Shown here piece by piece: positions 1 through 10,999 of a DNA stretch of 64,000 nt (within the stretch, counting starts at the first letter, position 1; each line of letters starts with the position of its first letter). The DNA lies in contig OZ345355.1 in NCBI GenBank assembly GCA_977006965.1, positions 868,001 through 932,000 of the forward strand, in the 5' to 3' direction. The position numbers and the translations under genes were made by a program. The notes beneath the pieces are model-generated. The model was given only the letters and a program-made list of their open reading frames with translations, had not been told where the DNA came from and did no database searches. The DNA is from Phymatolithon calcareum (lineage: Eukaryota; Rhodophyta; Florideophyceae; Hapalidiales).

Positions 1-229
1 TTAGAAAAGGCCAGGGGAAGTATGCCGTTTCGTTTCCGTGGACGACCGTGGCGGCGAGGAGTCGGCGGAGCAAGCGGAGAATCGTGCGGGCGAGGAATTA
101 CTTGTTGTTTCCGCGGACGAACACAACGACGTGGGGTCTTTTCATGAGGGTGCAGAGCCAGCTGTGGAGCCGATAATGGCCAGAGAGGACGTTGGGAAGC
201 GTCGTCAATGTTAACAGCAGGCTTGAAAC

Positions 230-880
230 TCAACGTCCCTGTGAACGGAAGACATAGCCGGCGCTGACGTCCTCAGTTCTTAAAACTCCGTCAGCAGTAG
301 TAGCCACAGTGAAATTGTTGGAGGTGGAATCGAAACAGAGAGGTTTCGATAGGGCGGAGTTGAAACTCTGAAAGCCTTGAGATTGCCCTTTGTTTGGAGG
401 AAGACGAGCATAGACGAGTGATCCAATTGGAACAGTGAACCGCTTTCGAGACAGGTTCAACTTTGTTTCCATTTAGGAATGATACTTGGACAGATTCAGA
501 GCAGCAGCATCCCAAGTAGATTGGATATTGTGTTTCAGAGTTGACAGATTTTCCGCAAGAGACGGATCCTCGTGGACAGACGAGAGGAGAGTGCTCAAGG
601 CAGGAGGAGCTGGTTCCCAACCGTGCATCAAGAAAATCGGCATATGACCAGTAGAGGTATGGACCATGTGACGATATGACGGAACGACAGGGCGGAGGAA
701 CTGCGACCAGAGGTGCTTGCTAAATTTGAGATTCTTTGCCATAGAATCTTTAATAGTATTGTTCGCGCGCTTAACATAGTCTTGTGTTGATCGCCGAAAA
801 ATTACAGAGCACGAGCCTTCGGCGGAGAGACTGGCAGTAGCGCTTGAGTTCTGCCTAGATGTTCGTACCGAATGCGGCAA
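230..880 (-). pseudogene. gypsy integrase C-terminal part
   Basis: Two open stretches in one frame (473-880 and 230-472) are separated by a single TAA at 473-475. The first resembles the end of a gypsy integrase core: NNTIKDSMAKNL followed by LRPVVPSYRHMVHTSTGHMP, like the usual AYRxTxHxSTGxSP block. The position expected for the catalytic Glu before this is Lys (YVKRANNTIK). The second stretch has RFTVPIGSLVYARLPP, like the GDxVxxR fold after the core. The rest of the integrase is missing. Confidence 0.65.
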
Positions 881-975
881 TAGGGATTGCAGTATTGTGC
901 AGAGGTGAGCATTGTGGCGGTGAAGACGCCTTCGTCCGTTCGAGAAGCGATAATTGACGATGAAGGAGAGCCAGA

Positions 976-1286
976 TCAGATCTCGAGCCGATGCTTAATA
1001 ATTGGAGAAACAGAGCGCAAGAAAATAGGATTCGGCGAAAAAGCATCGGCCCCTTCATTACTTGTCCCAGGCACATGTTCAACAGTAAAATAGTAGCTAG
1101 AAGCCAAGAGCGACCAGCGAAGCAACTTGGGATCCAAATATTTAGCCGTGGAGAGCCGCTGAAGGGAAGAGGGGTCAGTGAGCCAGACAAATGGGCATCC
1201 GTAATGATACATGCGAAATTTCTTGAGGCCATTGGCGAAGGAGAAAAGTTCTTTCTCGGGAGTGCTCCAGTCAGATTCACGGTCAT
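976..1286 (-). pseudogene. gypsy RNase H fragment
   Basis: In one minus frame (976-1212) FVWLTDPSSLQRL matches the gypsy RNase H motif with its LTDHxxL core, followed by LLRWSLLASSYYFTVEHVPG and EGADAFS, equivalent to the RWxLxLxxYxFxIxYxPGxxNxxADALS end of the domain. His of the TDH motif is replaced by Pro. The N-terminal part of the domain lies in a different frame. Confidence 0.75.
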
Positions 1287-1400
1287 TGAATGCGTGATTT
1301 AGAAATCGGAAAGGTTGAGTTCGCCAGAGTCGTCATGCTGTTGCAGCACAGCGCCCACGCCCAATGTCGCTGGCATCGGTAGAGAGAATGAACGTTTGTA

Positions 1401-1889
1401 TCATTGGGGAAAGGCGAGAACAGGACTGCGGGAAATGCGGTTCTGAATTTCAGAAAAGGCAGTTGCTCGTTCTGGAGTCGAAAAAAATTCCGAATTCTTC
1501 GGGCTTAAAGAAACCAAAGGTGCATCGATGTGAGCGAAACGAGGGACGAATTGATGATAGAAACTAGCGAGAGCGATGAAGATTTTGACAGCTTTCTTCC
1601 TGGCAGATGGACTTTTGGTATGTTGTAAAGACTGAAAGCTCTTGACTGCGTCGACTAATGCCGGTTTGAGAACTACCCCGTATTGAGTAACGACTTGACC
1701 CAATGACTCGATATAGGCTGCGCCAAACTTGCATTTTCTGAGGTTCAGCTGACACTTGAAGCAGTGCCAACGGTTGGAAATAACACTTAAATCGCGAAGA
1801 TGATTCTCGAATGATGAAGAAAAAACGATTATGTCATCTAAATAGATGAGAGCGCAATGGTAATTGAGGCCACGAAGAATGTAGTACAT
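1401..1889 (-). pseudogene. gypsy RT palm and connection domain
   Basis: The 162-codon stretch carries YLDDIIVFSSSFENHL, the RT catalytic YxDD box, followed by the thumb region LRKCKFGAAYIESLGQVV and a FxxLASFYHQFVPRFAHIDAPL block typical of gypsy pol before RNase H. It is in a different frame from the RT N-terminal piece to its right, so at least one frameshift separates them. Confidence 0.8.
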
Positions 1890-2664
1890 AGTCTGTTGGA
1901 ACAGAGCCGGTGCATTTTACATCCGAAAGGTAATCGACAGCATTGATACATGCCGAACAGAGTGGAGAAAGCAGTCCTTTCCCTTGATAAGCGGGCCAAA
2001 CTCCGTTGATGGAGGCAGAGTCAAGAGTGGAGAAATACTTCATGCCGTGCAAAGAGTCCAGAATGACATCTAAGTTTACTAGCCAATACACGGCTTGAAG
2101 AGTGGCAGCATTGAGGCGGCCGTAATCAATGTGAATCGAATTTTGCCATTGGGATTGGCACCAGAACAACAGGGAAAGACCAGTTGGAACGACTTTCCTC
2201 AAGAAGACCTTGTTGCAGCATGAGATGTACGTGCTCTTCGATGTGTCGATGAGCAAATGGATGTCGACAGAAAGTAGGCCATCGAATAGGTTGCGCAGTT
2301 CCACTGTCGATTGTGACGGCGGAATATTTCGCACAGAATAGTGCCTGGAAATGCCCGATCCAAGTGCGGATGACGAAGAGGCCGGGAAAGAGTTCATCTT
2401 GCGTTTGTACGAGCGTATGGATTCAATAAGAGCGGTCTTAGTCCAGTTTGACTCACCCCAGTACAAGATATTTCGGTCCAAATGCTCGATCAAATCCGGC
2501 TCGGATGGACGTAAGGATTTGAGAAGTCGAGCAACGATTGCGTCTTCGACGGCACCCGAAACGTGTTTTCCAGCCGGAGTTATAGTATCGTACATCGCCT
2601 CTTGAAGAGCGGAGAATGAAATGATAACGTCTTGGCGGCGAAGTAAATCTTCCTCCGTGGCCAA
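1834..2664 (-). pseudogene. gag-like segment fused to RT N-terminus
   Basis: A 276-codon open stretch. Residues about 15-95 look like a helical gag segment (KSLRPSEPDLIEHLDRNI). From about residue 170 it becomes reverse transcriptase: IHIDYGRLNAATLQ corresponds to the family motif CIDYRRLNAVT, and FSTLDSASINGVW to FSTLDLxSGYxQ, giving the first catalytic Asp. After that the frame slips; a TAFSTLFGMYQ block is readable in another frame. The join of gag to RT without a protease implies an internal deletion. Confidence 0.65.
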
Positions 2665-3169
2665 ATGGGCTGTCCAATTCTAATTGACGTTCATAGTCCG
2701 AGGATTTACATAACGGGAAAGAGCGCTGGTGAGGTTCGCCGTTGGTTTCGTGTACACGCTATCGTTATAGAAAGCGAAACGCAATAGACAGACAGGAGAA
2801 CAAGGCGTTTTCGGACCGTCGACAGGTTCGTGTGACGCGATGTGCTCCTCCGCGACATTTTGAATAGGACGGCAGTTCCGAGGCTCGGCGGTGAGAAGAC
2901 AAGCGATATCCACCGGATTGCGTACATTAAGGTCACAAAAGAGGTCTGCCGGGCCGGAGATCCAGTATGAAGCGTCCATATCCGGGGATACACGAAGGTG
3001 TCGTGGAGTTTCTGTTGGGCGATAATAATTTGTCGCGCCATATATTTTTGCTCCACCGCGTTGGTCGTTGCTATGGTTTGAAACAGGATGAATCTAAACT
3101 GCGAGAATACGGAGAGGCAAGTACCAAAACACCGAAACGGCGTTTGCGTTGGGGACAAAGCGCGAAGCA

Positions 3170-3205
3170 GGAGAATGCAGGAAATTGCGTAATTTCGATA
3201 TTTCG
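3170..3205. repeat. left arm of 36-bp inverted repeat
   Basis: Positions 3170-3205 are an exact reverse complement of 4510-4545. The arm starts GGAGAATGCAGGAAATTGCG. The arms enclose the solo LTR and the TIR element. No transposon end is recognised at either arm. Confidence 0.85.
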
Positions 3206-3227
3206 AAAAAAAATACAATCTAAAAAC

Positions 3228-3673
3228 TGTTGGAAGTGTGATTGCCGGAGCTCTAGTCGAAAACACACTTCAATATCAAGGTATGATCTCGGTACACGTG
3301 TACACGTGTCAAGTCGAAAGTCAAAGTGTCTCAGAACTTTGAATGAAGAAGATTGGCAGTGACACGTGTCAAAGTATGATAAGAGTATGATAATCATACC
3401 CCCTCACTCAGTAGATGATTCTTCATTTTTTTCATGTTACACGTGTCATATGATATTATGACAAATTTGTTTAGGGTTAGAGTGTCTCCGTCGTCAATTA
3501 GGGTTTGTTTTGATCAAGTTGATTGAGTTCTGAGGTCTATATAGTCTTGACCTGAGGTCCGCCAACTCAATAAACCAAGGAACTCATTCTCACCTATCTC
3601 AGCTTCTACTCAACCATTTCACATCAACCAAACTTTTTCTTTCTCCTCATCAATAGCCGAACCTTCTGCAACA
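3228..3673 (+). mobile_element. solo LTR, copia family
   Basis: The 446-bp sequence begins TGTTGGAAGTGTG and ends ACA, and is flanked by the perfect 5-bp duplication AAAAC (3223-3227 and 3674-3678). Its first 90 bp align with the reverse complement of the copia LTR ends at 6730-6819 and 11305-11394 (GAGCTCTAGTCG, CTCGGTACACGTGT, CACGTGTCAAGTCGAAAG). A TATATAG promoter-like box lies at about 3538. No internal region remains, so it is a product of LTR-LTR recombination. Confidence 0.85.
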
Positions 3674-3697
3674 AAAACCGACCAATCCACCCAAAAT

Positions 3698-4459
3698 ATG
3701 TGACCAATAATGTAGCCTAGCTGCGATTTCCAAAGTGACCCTCCATGTGATACGACACGAAGGATCTATCAATTGTTAATCCCAGATCTGAATGCGCCGT
3801 AGTAGTTATGATTTCTTTTCGTGTGTTACGGAAAAAACGGCTGCTGGGAAAAACGGCAAGCGAAACTTTCGGCATTGACAAATGGCAAGAAACAGCGGAA
3901 AAAAGTTTCGCTTTCCTGTTTTTGTAGAGCCGTAACTTTGAATAAAGAGATTCGCAATGCATTCGGTCTTCGCGAAACTTTACTCTCTCGTGTTGGAACT
4001 GCAAAGTTTCGTAAACAAAATTCTAAAATGTGCGCTCCTTGCCGGCGAAAGTTGCAACCGAAAGTCGAAAGTTTCGCCTAAAACGCGAAAGTTTCGATAT
4101 CTGGAGGCAAGTTTCGTCAGGAATGCGTTGGGTTTTCTTGAATGTTTTCATATGTTTCGAAAGAACTTATTGAGGACTACCAAGTTTCGCGCGAAAATGA
4201 TTAAAATGGTAAGTTTTTCATTTAAATATGTCCAATTGAAGTTCGGTGCTCGCCGAAAGTTTCGATTCCGGCACATGTCGTGCCACGTGTTCGTTTTTTT
4301 CGAAGCGAAACTTTCGCTTGGCAAATTTTGTTCTGTAACCTACTGCTTCATGTAGTTGTGTCGTATGTGAGAAGCCGAAAAACAATTGAAAAACTATATA
4401 TTATGCATCATAGGGAATGATACTTTGATAGATAATTATAGGTGTCCTATTGGTCACAT
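3698..4459. mobile_element. TIR element (MITE-like) rich in GAAASTTTC motifs
   Basis: Ends are a perfect 12-bp inverted repeat, ATGTGACCAATA at 3698-3709 and its complement at 4448-4459. Subterminal stretches also match in inverted orientation (ATCTATCAA, ACGACAC). No transposase is encoded. Between 3861 and 4320 the sequence carries about a dozen CGAAAGTTTCG / GCGAAACTTTCG palindromes or halves. No clear target duplication was seen, so the class is not assigned. Confidence 0.6.
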
Positions 4460-4509
4460 GTTTCTTCTGCTTGGGCATTAGTTAGTTCCCAGAATATGTA
4501 ATATTTCGC

Positions 4510-4545
4510 CGAAATATCGAAATTACGCAATTTCCTGCATTCTCC
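4510..4545. repeat. right arm of 36-bp inverted repeat
   Basis: Exact reverse complement of 3170-3205; see that entry. The flanking bases on either side are unrelated. Confidence 0.85.
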
Positions 4546-6009
4546 AGGAACGTTTGCAACGAAGTGAGCGCAGATCAAGAGCTATGCGCAAGCATTGAAA
4601 ACGAGTAGCAGATGCACCATGTATCGAATGCGTTGGTTGTGCGTCGCTCAGTGTGTCGCAGTGGAACAGCAGAGGGAACCCGGCAGAGAAAAGTTGTCGG
4701 TCATTTTTCGTTTATTCGGAAACGTGTGCCCGTGGAGACGAAGAGTATCTCCACTATTTTGTTGGTTTGTGTTGTGTTGTGTGCTGGGTGTTCTCCGTCT
4801 CCATACTAAGTCAACTAAGCGAGTTATTTGTACTAAAATCTCCCGGAGGTGCACGAAGATGATTGGCGAACGTGAAGTGAAAAGATCTCGCTGAGATGCG
4901 CATCATATTGCCGACTCAAAGCCATTACAGCTGGTAACTTTTTCTGCAATACTATTCTGCATTTATCTGCCTTCTCTCTTTCTCATAGTTTCTCCCGCAC
5001 GTGGTCATTATGATAAGACCATCTGCGCACTCTTCGGAAGATTCAGCTACCATCATCCGGGCACTCCTCGGGAGATTCGTTTATCCAAGTCTCCTCAGAC
5101 AGCTTTCAGCGCTTTCCATAGATTTTACTACACTGGATACTACTAATCCAAATGACCACTGCACTGGTCATTTTGTTTATGACAATATTACGTATCTCAA
5201 ATGACCACCTCAGTGATCATATGCAACTAGTTTCTAGGACATCGACAATCATCCAACTTGCTATCACTGCTTGTTATACGAAGTGCAAACGCGAAGGCTG
5301 ACTTCATGTAGGACCAGTACCGAAGCACGCAATAAAAAAGGCACTAGTTGAAGAATGAGGTAATGGCATTTCGAAAATTTCGAGTGATTTTGTGGCGCTG
5401 TCGTAGCTGGAGCAGATCATTTGATGTAGATTGTACTCGCTTGTGGTCTAGAAGCTTCCACCCTCAGAGTTTCTTCCAAGGACAGAAATTCTACTCCTGC
5501 GTTCGCGGCAACAGGCAGAATGGGAATCGCGTAAGGACATGTTGCAAGTAGCAGACTAGAATTTTAACACACTAATAGCCTGGAGTCATGGTAGAATAAG
5601 AAAAGACTTACAGAGGACCAGAAAATATAGGAGACTTACCACATCGAGAAACACAAGGGAGGCTAATGAGCTGATGTATGTAGTCTTTAAAGCTTAATTT
5701 TTAAAATGCAGCCCGTGATTGAACGTCCTTAAGGGTTAATTTAATGTAAAAGTTCGAAGTTTAGTGGCTGCGATACACCATCGCTGGCATAATTCCGGAG
5801 CTCCATAAATGCGGAGTACATCTGTATTAGACCGTTGGCGAACCAATCCGAACATTTTAGGTTTTTTTGCCGCCCGGAAAATGACCGTGCGTAAATAAAT
5901 ATTGCACAACCCATTTTTTTTCATAATTTTAGTTTCTATGTGCCTTTCAAATGACCAAATGACACAAGAAGACATCTCTGCTATAGTGTGGACAGTCACG
6001 TAATTAAGT
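4546..6009. other. no recognisable gene
   Basis: Short open stretches only, none with a family motif. Several TGATCAT-like and AATGACCA motifs occur around 5140-5220. Nothing else supported. Confidence 0.6.
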
Positions 6010-6426
6010 GGATTTATTGAGAAGGTACCATGTGTCTCAACGTGAGGAAAGTCGGCACCTTTCTTAGCATTCTACTACACTCGAAATTTCGGTTCCTTAA
6101 TCAGAGTTACTTAGTATCGCGTCGATGGCTCGGGCCAAGTTCTCCTCCTCTGTGGGGGCCCATGTTGGCTTCCTCATGATGCTCTTCAGTATTCTAACTG
6201 CCAATTATCCTTGACTGCCAATTTCTTCTATTAACTTCTGCGGATTTCATGGAAATTGATATACAAACCATCTTGCGTAGAGAATTCTCTTCCTGCTTTC
6301 TTTCATCCTCACTGCTTCGTGCGGTAGACAATTCATGGCAAATGTAATTTTCCTAGCGCGGCGTTCTTCTTGTTGTTCCCAGGCTAGTCTGAGGAAACTC
6401 CTGTCTTGGATATAGGTTGGTGTGCT
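6010..6426 (-). pseudogene. LINE ORF2 C-terminus and 3' end, part 1
   Basis: Read on the minus strand and continuing from 11395-11640 across the copia insertion, this encodes a LINE C-terminal tail with residues LPHEAVRMKESRKRILYARW and FVYQFP, equivalent to KLPKVKHRQLALQYVCGRFP in the complete LINE at 26-31 kb. Later residues AIDAILSNSD end at a stop near 6104. The 3' UTR (6015-6070) contains a block also present at 12583-12640 and 13195-13250 and ends near CTTCTCAATAAA. Confidence 0.7.
6422..6426. repeat. copia target-site duplication, left
   Basis: GTGCT directly left of the 3' LTR, identical to 11395-11399 directly right of the 5' LTR. A 5-bp duplication is the rule for this superfamily. 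Confidence 0.9.
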
Positions 6427-6819
6427 TGTAGTTTGAGTTTAGGGAAGTGATTAGGTTGAAGAAAAGGTTTGGTTGAGGTTCAATGATTGAGAATGAGATG
6501 AGTTGGGTGAAGATGAGTTCCTTAGTTTATTCCAATGTTCGGCACCTGAGATGGAATTATATACCAGCCTAGTGCCAGTGGAAGAACAATACTGGATGCA
6601 TGCTGACGTCAAATGCACTGGATGCATTTCGTGCACTGCTGTTACTGATGCATCTGCACTTCCTCAATCTTAACGGTTTCAAGTAACCATTAACAACAAC
6701 ATAACTACTTGAAAACATACTATCATGCTATGACATCTTTCGACTTGACACGTGTACCGAGATCAGACTTGATATTGAAATGTTTTACGACTAGAGCTCC
6801 AAGCAACACACTTCCAACA
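6427..6819 (-). repeat. copia 3' LTR
   Basis: 393 bp. On the minus strand it starts TGTTGGAAGTGTG and ends ...CAAACTACA. Compared with the 5' LTR it has substitutions such as GTTAC/ATTAC and CATGC/CATCC. A TATATAAT box (minus strand) lies near 6552. Confidence 0.95.
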
Positions 6820-6829
6820 CTCCCCCTTG
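6820..6829 (-). promoter_or_regulatory. copia polypurine tract
   Basis: On the minus strand CAAGGGGGAG directly abuts the TGTTGG start of the 3' LTR, the expected place for the plus-strand primer. Confidence 0.75.
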
Positions 6830-6849
6830 AGCGAAGGACATTACGCATC

Positions 6850-9800
6850 TAGTTTTCAAACTCCCATGTCTCGTGCGAACTTAGCCGTCTTGACGCGATT
6901 GAGCGGTTTCGTCAATGCATCGGCAACCATTGACTCCGTGTTTTAATACTTGATGTCCAGCTTTCCGGTGGCAACAAAATCGCGTACATAGTGATATTGT
7001 ATGCCCATATGATTATTTCGCTGAGTGATAGCCGCATTCCTTCCGGTTGCAATCGCACTCTGACTGTCGGTATAGAGAGTCATGCGAATTGGGCAATCGA
7101 GACCATGGACATCCGCGATGAGTCTAGAGAGTCAGACAGCTTCCTTCGCGGCGGCAGATGCTGCGCTTCGCACGTTGACGTTGCTAAAATTGTCTGCTTC
7201 CTTGAACGCCAGCATATGGCTCCCCCTGGAAGTAGAAAAACATAACCGCTTGTGGATCGCAGAGTTTCAAAACATCCTCCCCAATCCGAATCAGTATTCC
7301 CGATTGGAACTAAGTTATTCTTGGAACCGACGAGAATACCGTAGCTTCAAGTACCTGCAATTTATCGGAGAACACGCTTGACAACCATGTAATGACGTTT
7401 CAGAGGTTTCTCGCAGGATGAAGATAGCTTACCGACCGAGTCCGAGATGTCCGGACGGGTGTCGACCATCAAATACATGAGGCTTCCAATGGCCGGGCGA
7501 TATGGAACTTCGTCAGACATCGACTCGGTGATATCGATTTCATTCACGGAGGTGTTCTCGTGTACGGACTCCATTGGGGTTTCTACTTGTTTCGCGTTCA
7601 CCATGCCAATGCGTTCCAAGACTGACAGAGCGTATGCCGAGTGCGAGAGATGAAGTGTTCGGAGTGGTCGATTATGGCGGATCTCAAGCACAAGACACAG
7701 ACTTTCTTCTTCAAGGTGCTTCATCTCGAATCGCTTGTTCAGCTCCCCCTTATTCCATGAAAAGGCAGAAGTATCGTTTCCGGCAATCAACAAGTCGTCC
7801 ACGTAAAGAGCGATGATCATAATCGAGTTTGACTTGTGCCGAACATACAGACATGGATCATTGGGACTGCAGGAGAAACCAAGCTCGTTGATTAAGAACT
7901 TGTCAATCTTCGCATGCCATTGTCGCGGAGCTTGCTTTGAGCCGTATAGTGCTTATAAGAGCTTGCAAACAAGTTCAGGACGCTTAAGATCTCGAAAGCC
8001 AGTTGGAATTTCCATGAAGATGTCTTCGTCAAGTTCGCCATGTCAGAAAGCTGACACTGCATCCATTTGATGGAGCTCCAAATCATGAACAGCAGCTGAT
8101 GCGAGTAGGATTCGGATCGAGGTGAACTTGACCACTGGGGCATACGTTTCACCTTAGTCCACCTCGTGCCCCTGTCGGAACCCTTTCGCAACGATGCGAA
8201 CTTTGGGACCTGTATTCTTCACTTTGAATACATACTTGCACGGAAGCACGTTCATACCGGATTTGCGAGGAACGAGTGTCCATGTATTGTTTCGGGTAAG
8301 TGAGGAGTGTTCTCTCTCAATGGCGGGAGACCAGAAGTCTATATTTCTATTTGAAGTTACTTCGTTGAAAGTCTGAGGTACTTGACGTGAGGACACGTCC
8401 GTTTGAGATGCAAGGTTTGCCGACTCGAGGGCAAGCATGGCCGTATGAGACGGGATATTCCAGGAGTTACTCGGTGGTTTTGAGAGCCGAGCTGACCGAC
8501 GAAGTATGGGTTTGGAAATAATTGTAAGAGTCTCGTCCAAATGCGGTGGAGATACTGTCTGTTCCCCATCGTCAGCATTCTGACCTTCATCACTGTCCTT
8601 GTAGATGTTCTTGTTGTCCTCTTCCAGAGTATCTTCGACTTTTAAAGTATCCTCATAGATTTTAATTGCATCGATTTCTTGAGTCTCAGCGGACATATCG
8701 GTTTCTGTTTGACTTAATCCGCTATGCGAAGTTGAATATCCCAGCATAATGGCATCTCGAGTACGAGGGTAAAGTTTCTTAACCTTCTTTTTAGGAATCA
8801 CGTACCAACACTTGGTGCCAAATATGTGCAAGTGGTTCAAGTCAGGAGCGGCACCCATCCATATGTGATGGCGGTCGTTTTCGAAGGAGGTCCTCTTGAC
8901 GTCACACGATTGCGAACATACACAGCAGTTGCAAGAGCTTCAGCCCAGAACGTCTTCTCGATGCCTCTGTGATAAAGCATCGAGTGCACCAAGTTGAGAA
9001 GTGCGCGGTTCATGTGCTCAGTCACCCCATTTCGCTGTGGGGTATATGCGACAGTTAGCTGGTGATGAATGCCGTGATTGGAAAGGTATGCTTTAAGCTC
9101 GTTGACAGGTACTTGCCTCCGTTCTCAGTCCTTATGGCTTTGAGCTTTGGTGTGGGTGAGAAGTCCAGAACATTCAAGTGCATAAGCTGCTTTCCTGTGT
9201 GCGTTTCAGCGTACTTCTGGAACTTTCGAAAACACTCAAAGCTCTCCGACTTCTTCGTCATGGTGAATCAATGAATGTGATGAAGTACTGAGAGCCACCA
9301 AGCGACGGAATATCTATTAGACCGAGAACGTCGGAATGCACGAGATCAAGGAAAGCCTTTGAACGAGAGCTGCTGGACTTCGGAATTGGCTCACTATGAC
9401 CTTTGCTGGCCAGGCAGCCTTTGCATGGATGTGGTGAGTCTGGACTGGGAGAAATGTTGATACCTTTAACCACCCCATGGCGTACCATGTCGGAGATACC
9501 AGAAGGGTGTACATGAGCGAGACGTTCATGCCAGAGATGGAGACTAGCAAAACAGGAAATTTTGTTAACTTTATTTTCATCTCAAAGATCCAGTGAATAC
9601 AAAATATTGCGTAAGGTACCTGATGCAATAGTTCTATCATGCGCCTTAATGAAGCATCAGCTATTTTTGAACGTAATTCCGTATCCATACTCATCCCTTT
9701 TCGACAATGACAGTAGAGAGTATCCAAAGTCAGGTTTGTTCATCACATCTCCCAGCTTGCACTTCGACATCTTGCCACCAACATTGAGCGTAATGATAGC

Positions 9801-10004
9801 ATCTCCTTTTCCGGCGATTGTGGCTTTTGCTTTAGTCCCCATTTCAACAGTTGAAGACATTTCAGTATACGAGCAGAAGATGGAACGGTCCAAGGTCATC
9901 TGCGATGTCCTACCAGAGTCGATGATCCAAGACTTAGATTTTTCAAGAATGTCGGAACTGCGCACCTTGGCCATCAGACATACAAAATCGGAGTCAGAAA
10001 TCAC
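6850..10004 (-). pseudogene. copia pol (protease, integrase, RT, RNase H)
   Basis: Minus strand, right to left. Protease 9657-10004: SWIIDSGRTSQMT contains the DSG active site. Integrase 9258-9488: CKGCLASKGHSEP zinc-finger end, then VHSDVLGLIDIPSLGGSQYF with the first catalytic Asp; 9055-9261: KAIRTENGGKYL, where the usual TDNGG has Glu; 8837-9025: EHMNRALLNLVHSML, with the final Glu. RT 8154-8858: SLTRNNTWTLVPRK and KVRIVAKGFRQG; 7362-7820: ALYVDDLLIAGND. RNase H about 6940-7250: LYTDSQSAIA and RNNHMGIQYHYVRD. Adjacent blocks lie in different frames, so at least six frameshifts break the gene. Confidence 0.9.
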
Positions 10005-10267
10005 TCGAAGGGGCTTCGATTCATCAGTGAAAAATGCAGCTGGTTAGCCGGTTTTCCATTTCGACGTTTATATCCTTCTGGAGCGAGGTGCGGAAACTTT
10101 TTCTAACACTTCACTACGTGATTTCCCGGTCGATGACAATGGTCGCAGTAATCACGAATTCTTTCACCATCTCGTCTCGCAGTGACTAGTGCATCAGTTT
10201 CGGCTTTGACGTTTGATGCCTCTACGCGCATTGACATGCGTTGCTCTTCTCGCAAAAAGTCTACTCT

Positions 10268-10872
10268 TTACAAACTCAAGAGAAAAAACTCTTCTTCGTT
10301 CCCGAGTGCATCAAGAGCACTAATCAGGCTGTCATAGCGTTCTGGAAGACCGTTGAGCACAGCTATTACCATTTCCTTATCGTCAATATCGGCACCCATT
10401 GATTTGAGGGTGGATGCTAGTTGACGAATACGGTTGGTGTAGGGCATTATTTTCTCGTCCTCTAACATAGATGCAGTGTAGAACTTGCGACGAGCGGCCA
10501 GTTTGTTGAGAAGAGTATGACGCTCGAAGATGGTAAGAATCGACTGCCTCATTTCTTTGGCCGTTTCCACATCTTGTACATGTTCGAGATGTTCGTCGGA
10601 GAGAGAAAGTCCGGTAATTGCTTGGCTTTGTTTTCATTTCGACGCCAGAGCTTATAATCGTCTGATTTTCGTGCCAGTGGATCGTCCTCGACGTACTCAT
10701 CGAGTTCACGGAAGAGTAGTACTAGCTGAATTGCGTGGAAATTGATCTCATTTAATTTTTCGACCTTCAGTGTTCCCTGCGAATTGTCCATGTTGGATTT
10801 TGGGGGTCCTAAAATCTTGTCGAAGATCCGTTCGGGGATTCCACTGCGAGTCAACAGAATTTCAACTGTCAA
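10268..10872 (-). pseudogene. copia gag, frameshifted
   Basis: Two overlapping minus frames (10549-10872 and 10268-10570) read as a UBN2-type copia gag: KLNEINFHAIQLVLLFRELD and KSDDYKLWRRNENKAKQ, then LARRKFYTASMLEDEKIM-like text, RIRQLASTLKSMGADIDDKE and VIAVLNGLPERYDSL, the signature of this family. A frameshift sits near 10560. A zinc knuckle is only weakly visible downstream around 10080-10150. Confidence 0.85.
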
Positions 10873-10991
10873 GGCTATCTATTCCGTATAAGAAATTCGC
10901 TTCGAGTCGATGCGACCCGAACCTTGAAAGAATCCGATTTGTGAGGTTGTTAATCGCACAAGTTGGCACCCTGGTCCTGGTCGGGTCGTTC

Positions 10992-10999
10992 GCCCATAA
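10992..10999 (-). promoter_or_regulatory. copia primer-binding site, half-tRNA type
   Basis: Minus-strand TTATGGGC directly abuts the 5' LTR. It is complementary to GCCCAUAA, the anticodon-loop end of an initiator methionine tRNA 5' half. Drosophila copia is known to prime from such a cleaved half tRNA. The match is short, so this is an inference. Confidence 0.55.

Larger units (their letters stand above)
1..3170 (-). mobile_element. Ty3/gypsy-like retrotransposon relic
   Basis: In minus-strand order the relic shows a gag-like segment fused to RT, then the RT palm, RNase H and the C-terminal end of integrase. No protease motif lies between gag and RT, and only about 100 bp separate the RNase H end from the integrase C-terminal part, so the zinc-binding domain and first catalytic Asp residues of integrase are absent. 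Reading frames change repeatedly. No LTR pair was found; the left end runs off the window. Positions 2680-3170 hold minus-strand open stretches (99 and 186 codons) with no recognisable domain, possibly gag or leader. Confidence 0.75.

Noticed and set aside
3228-3673. LTR of the gypsy relic at 1-3170
   Set aside because: It has its own 5-bp duplication and matches the copia LTR family, so it is an independent solo LTR.
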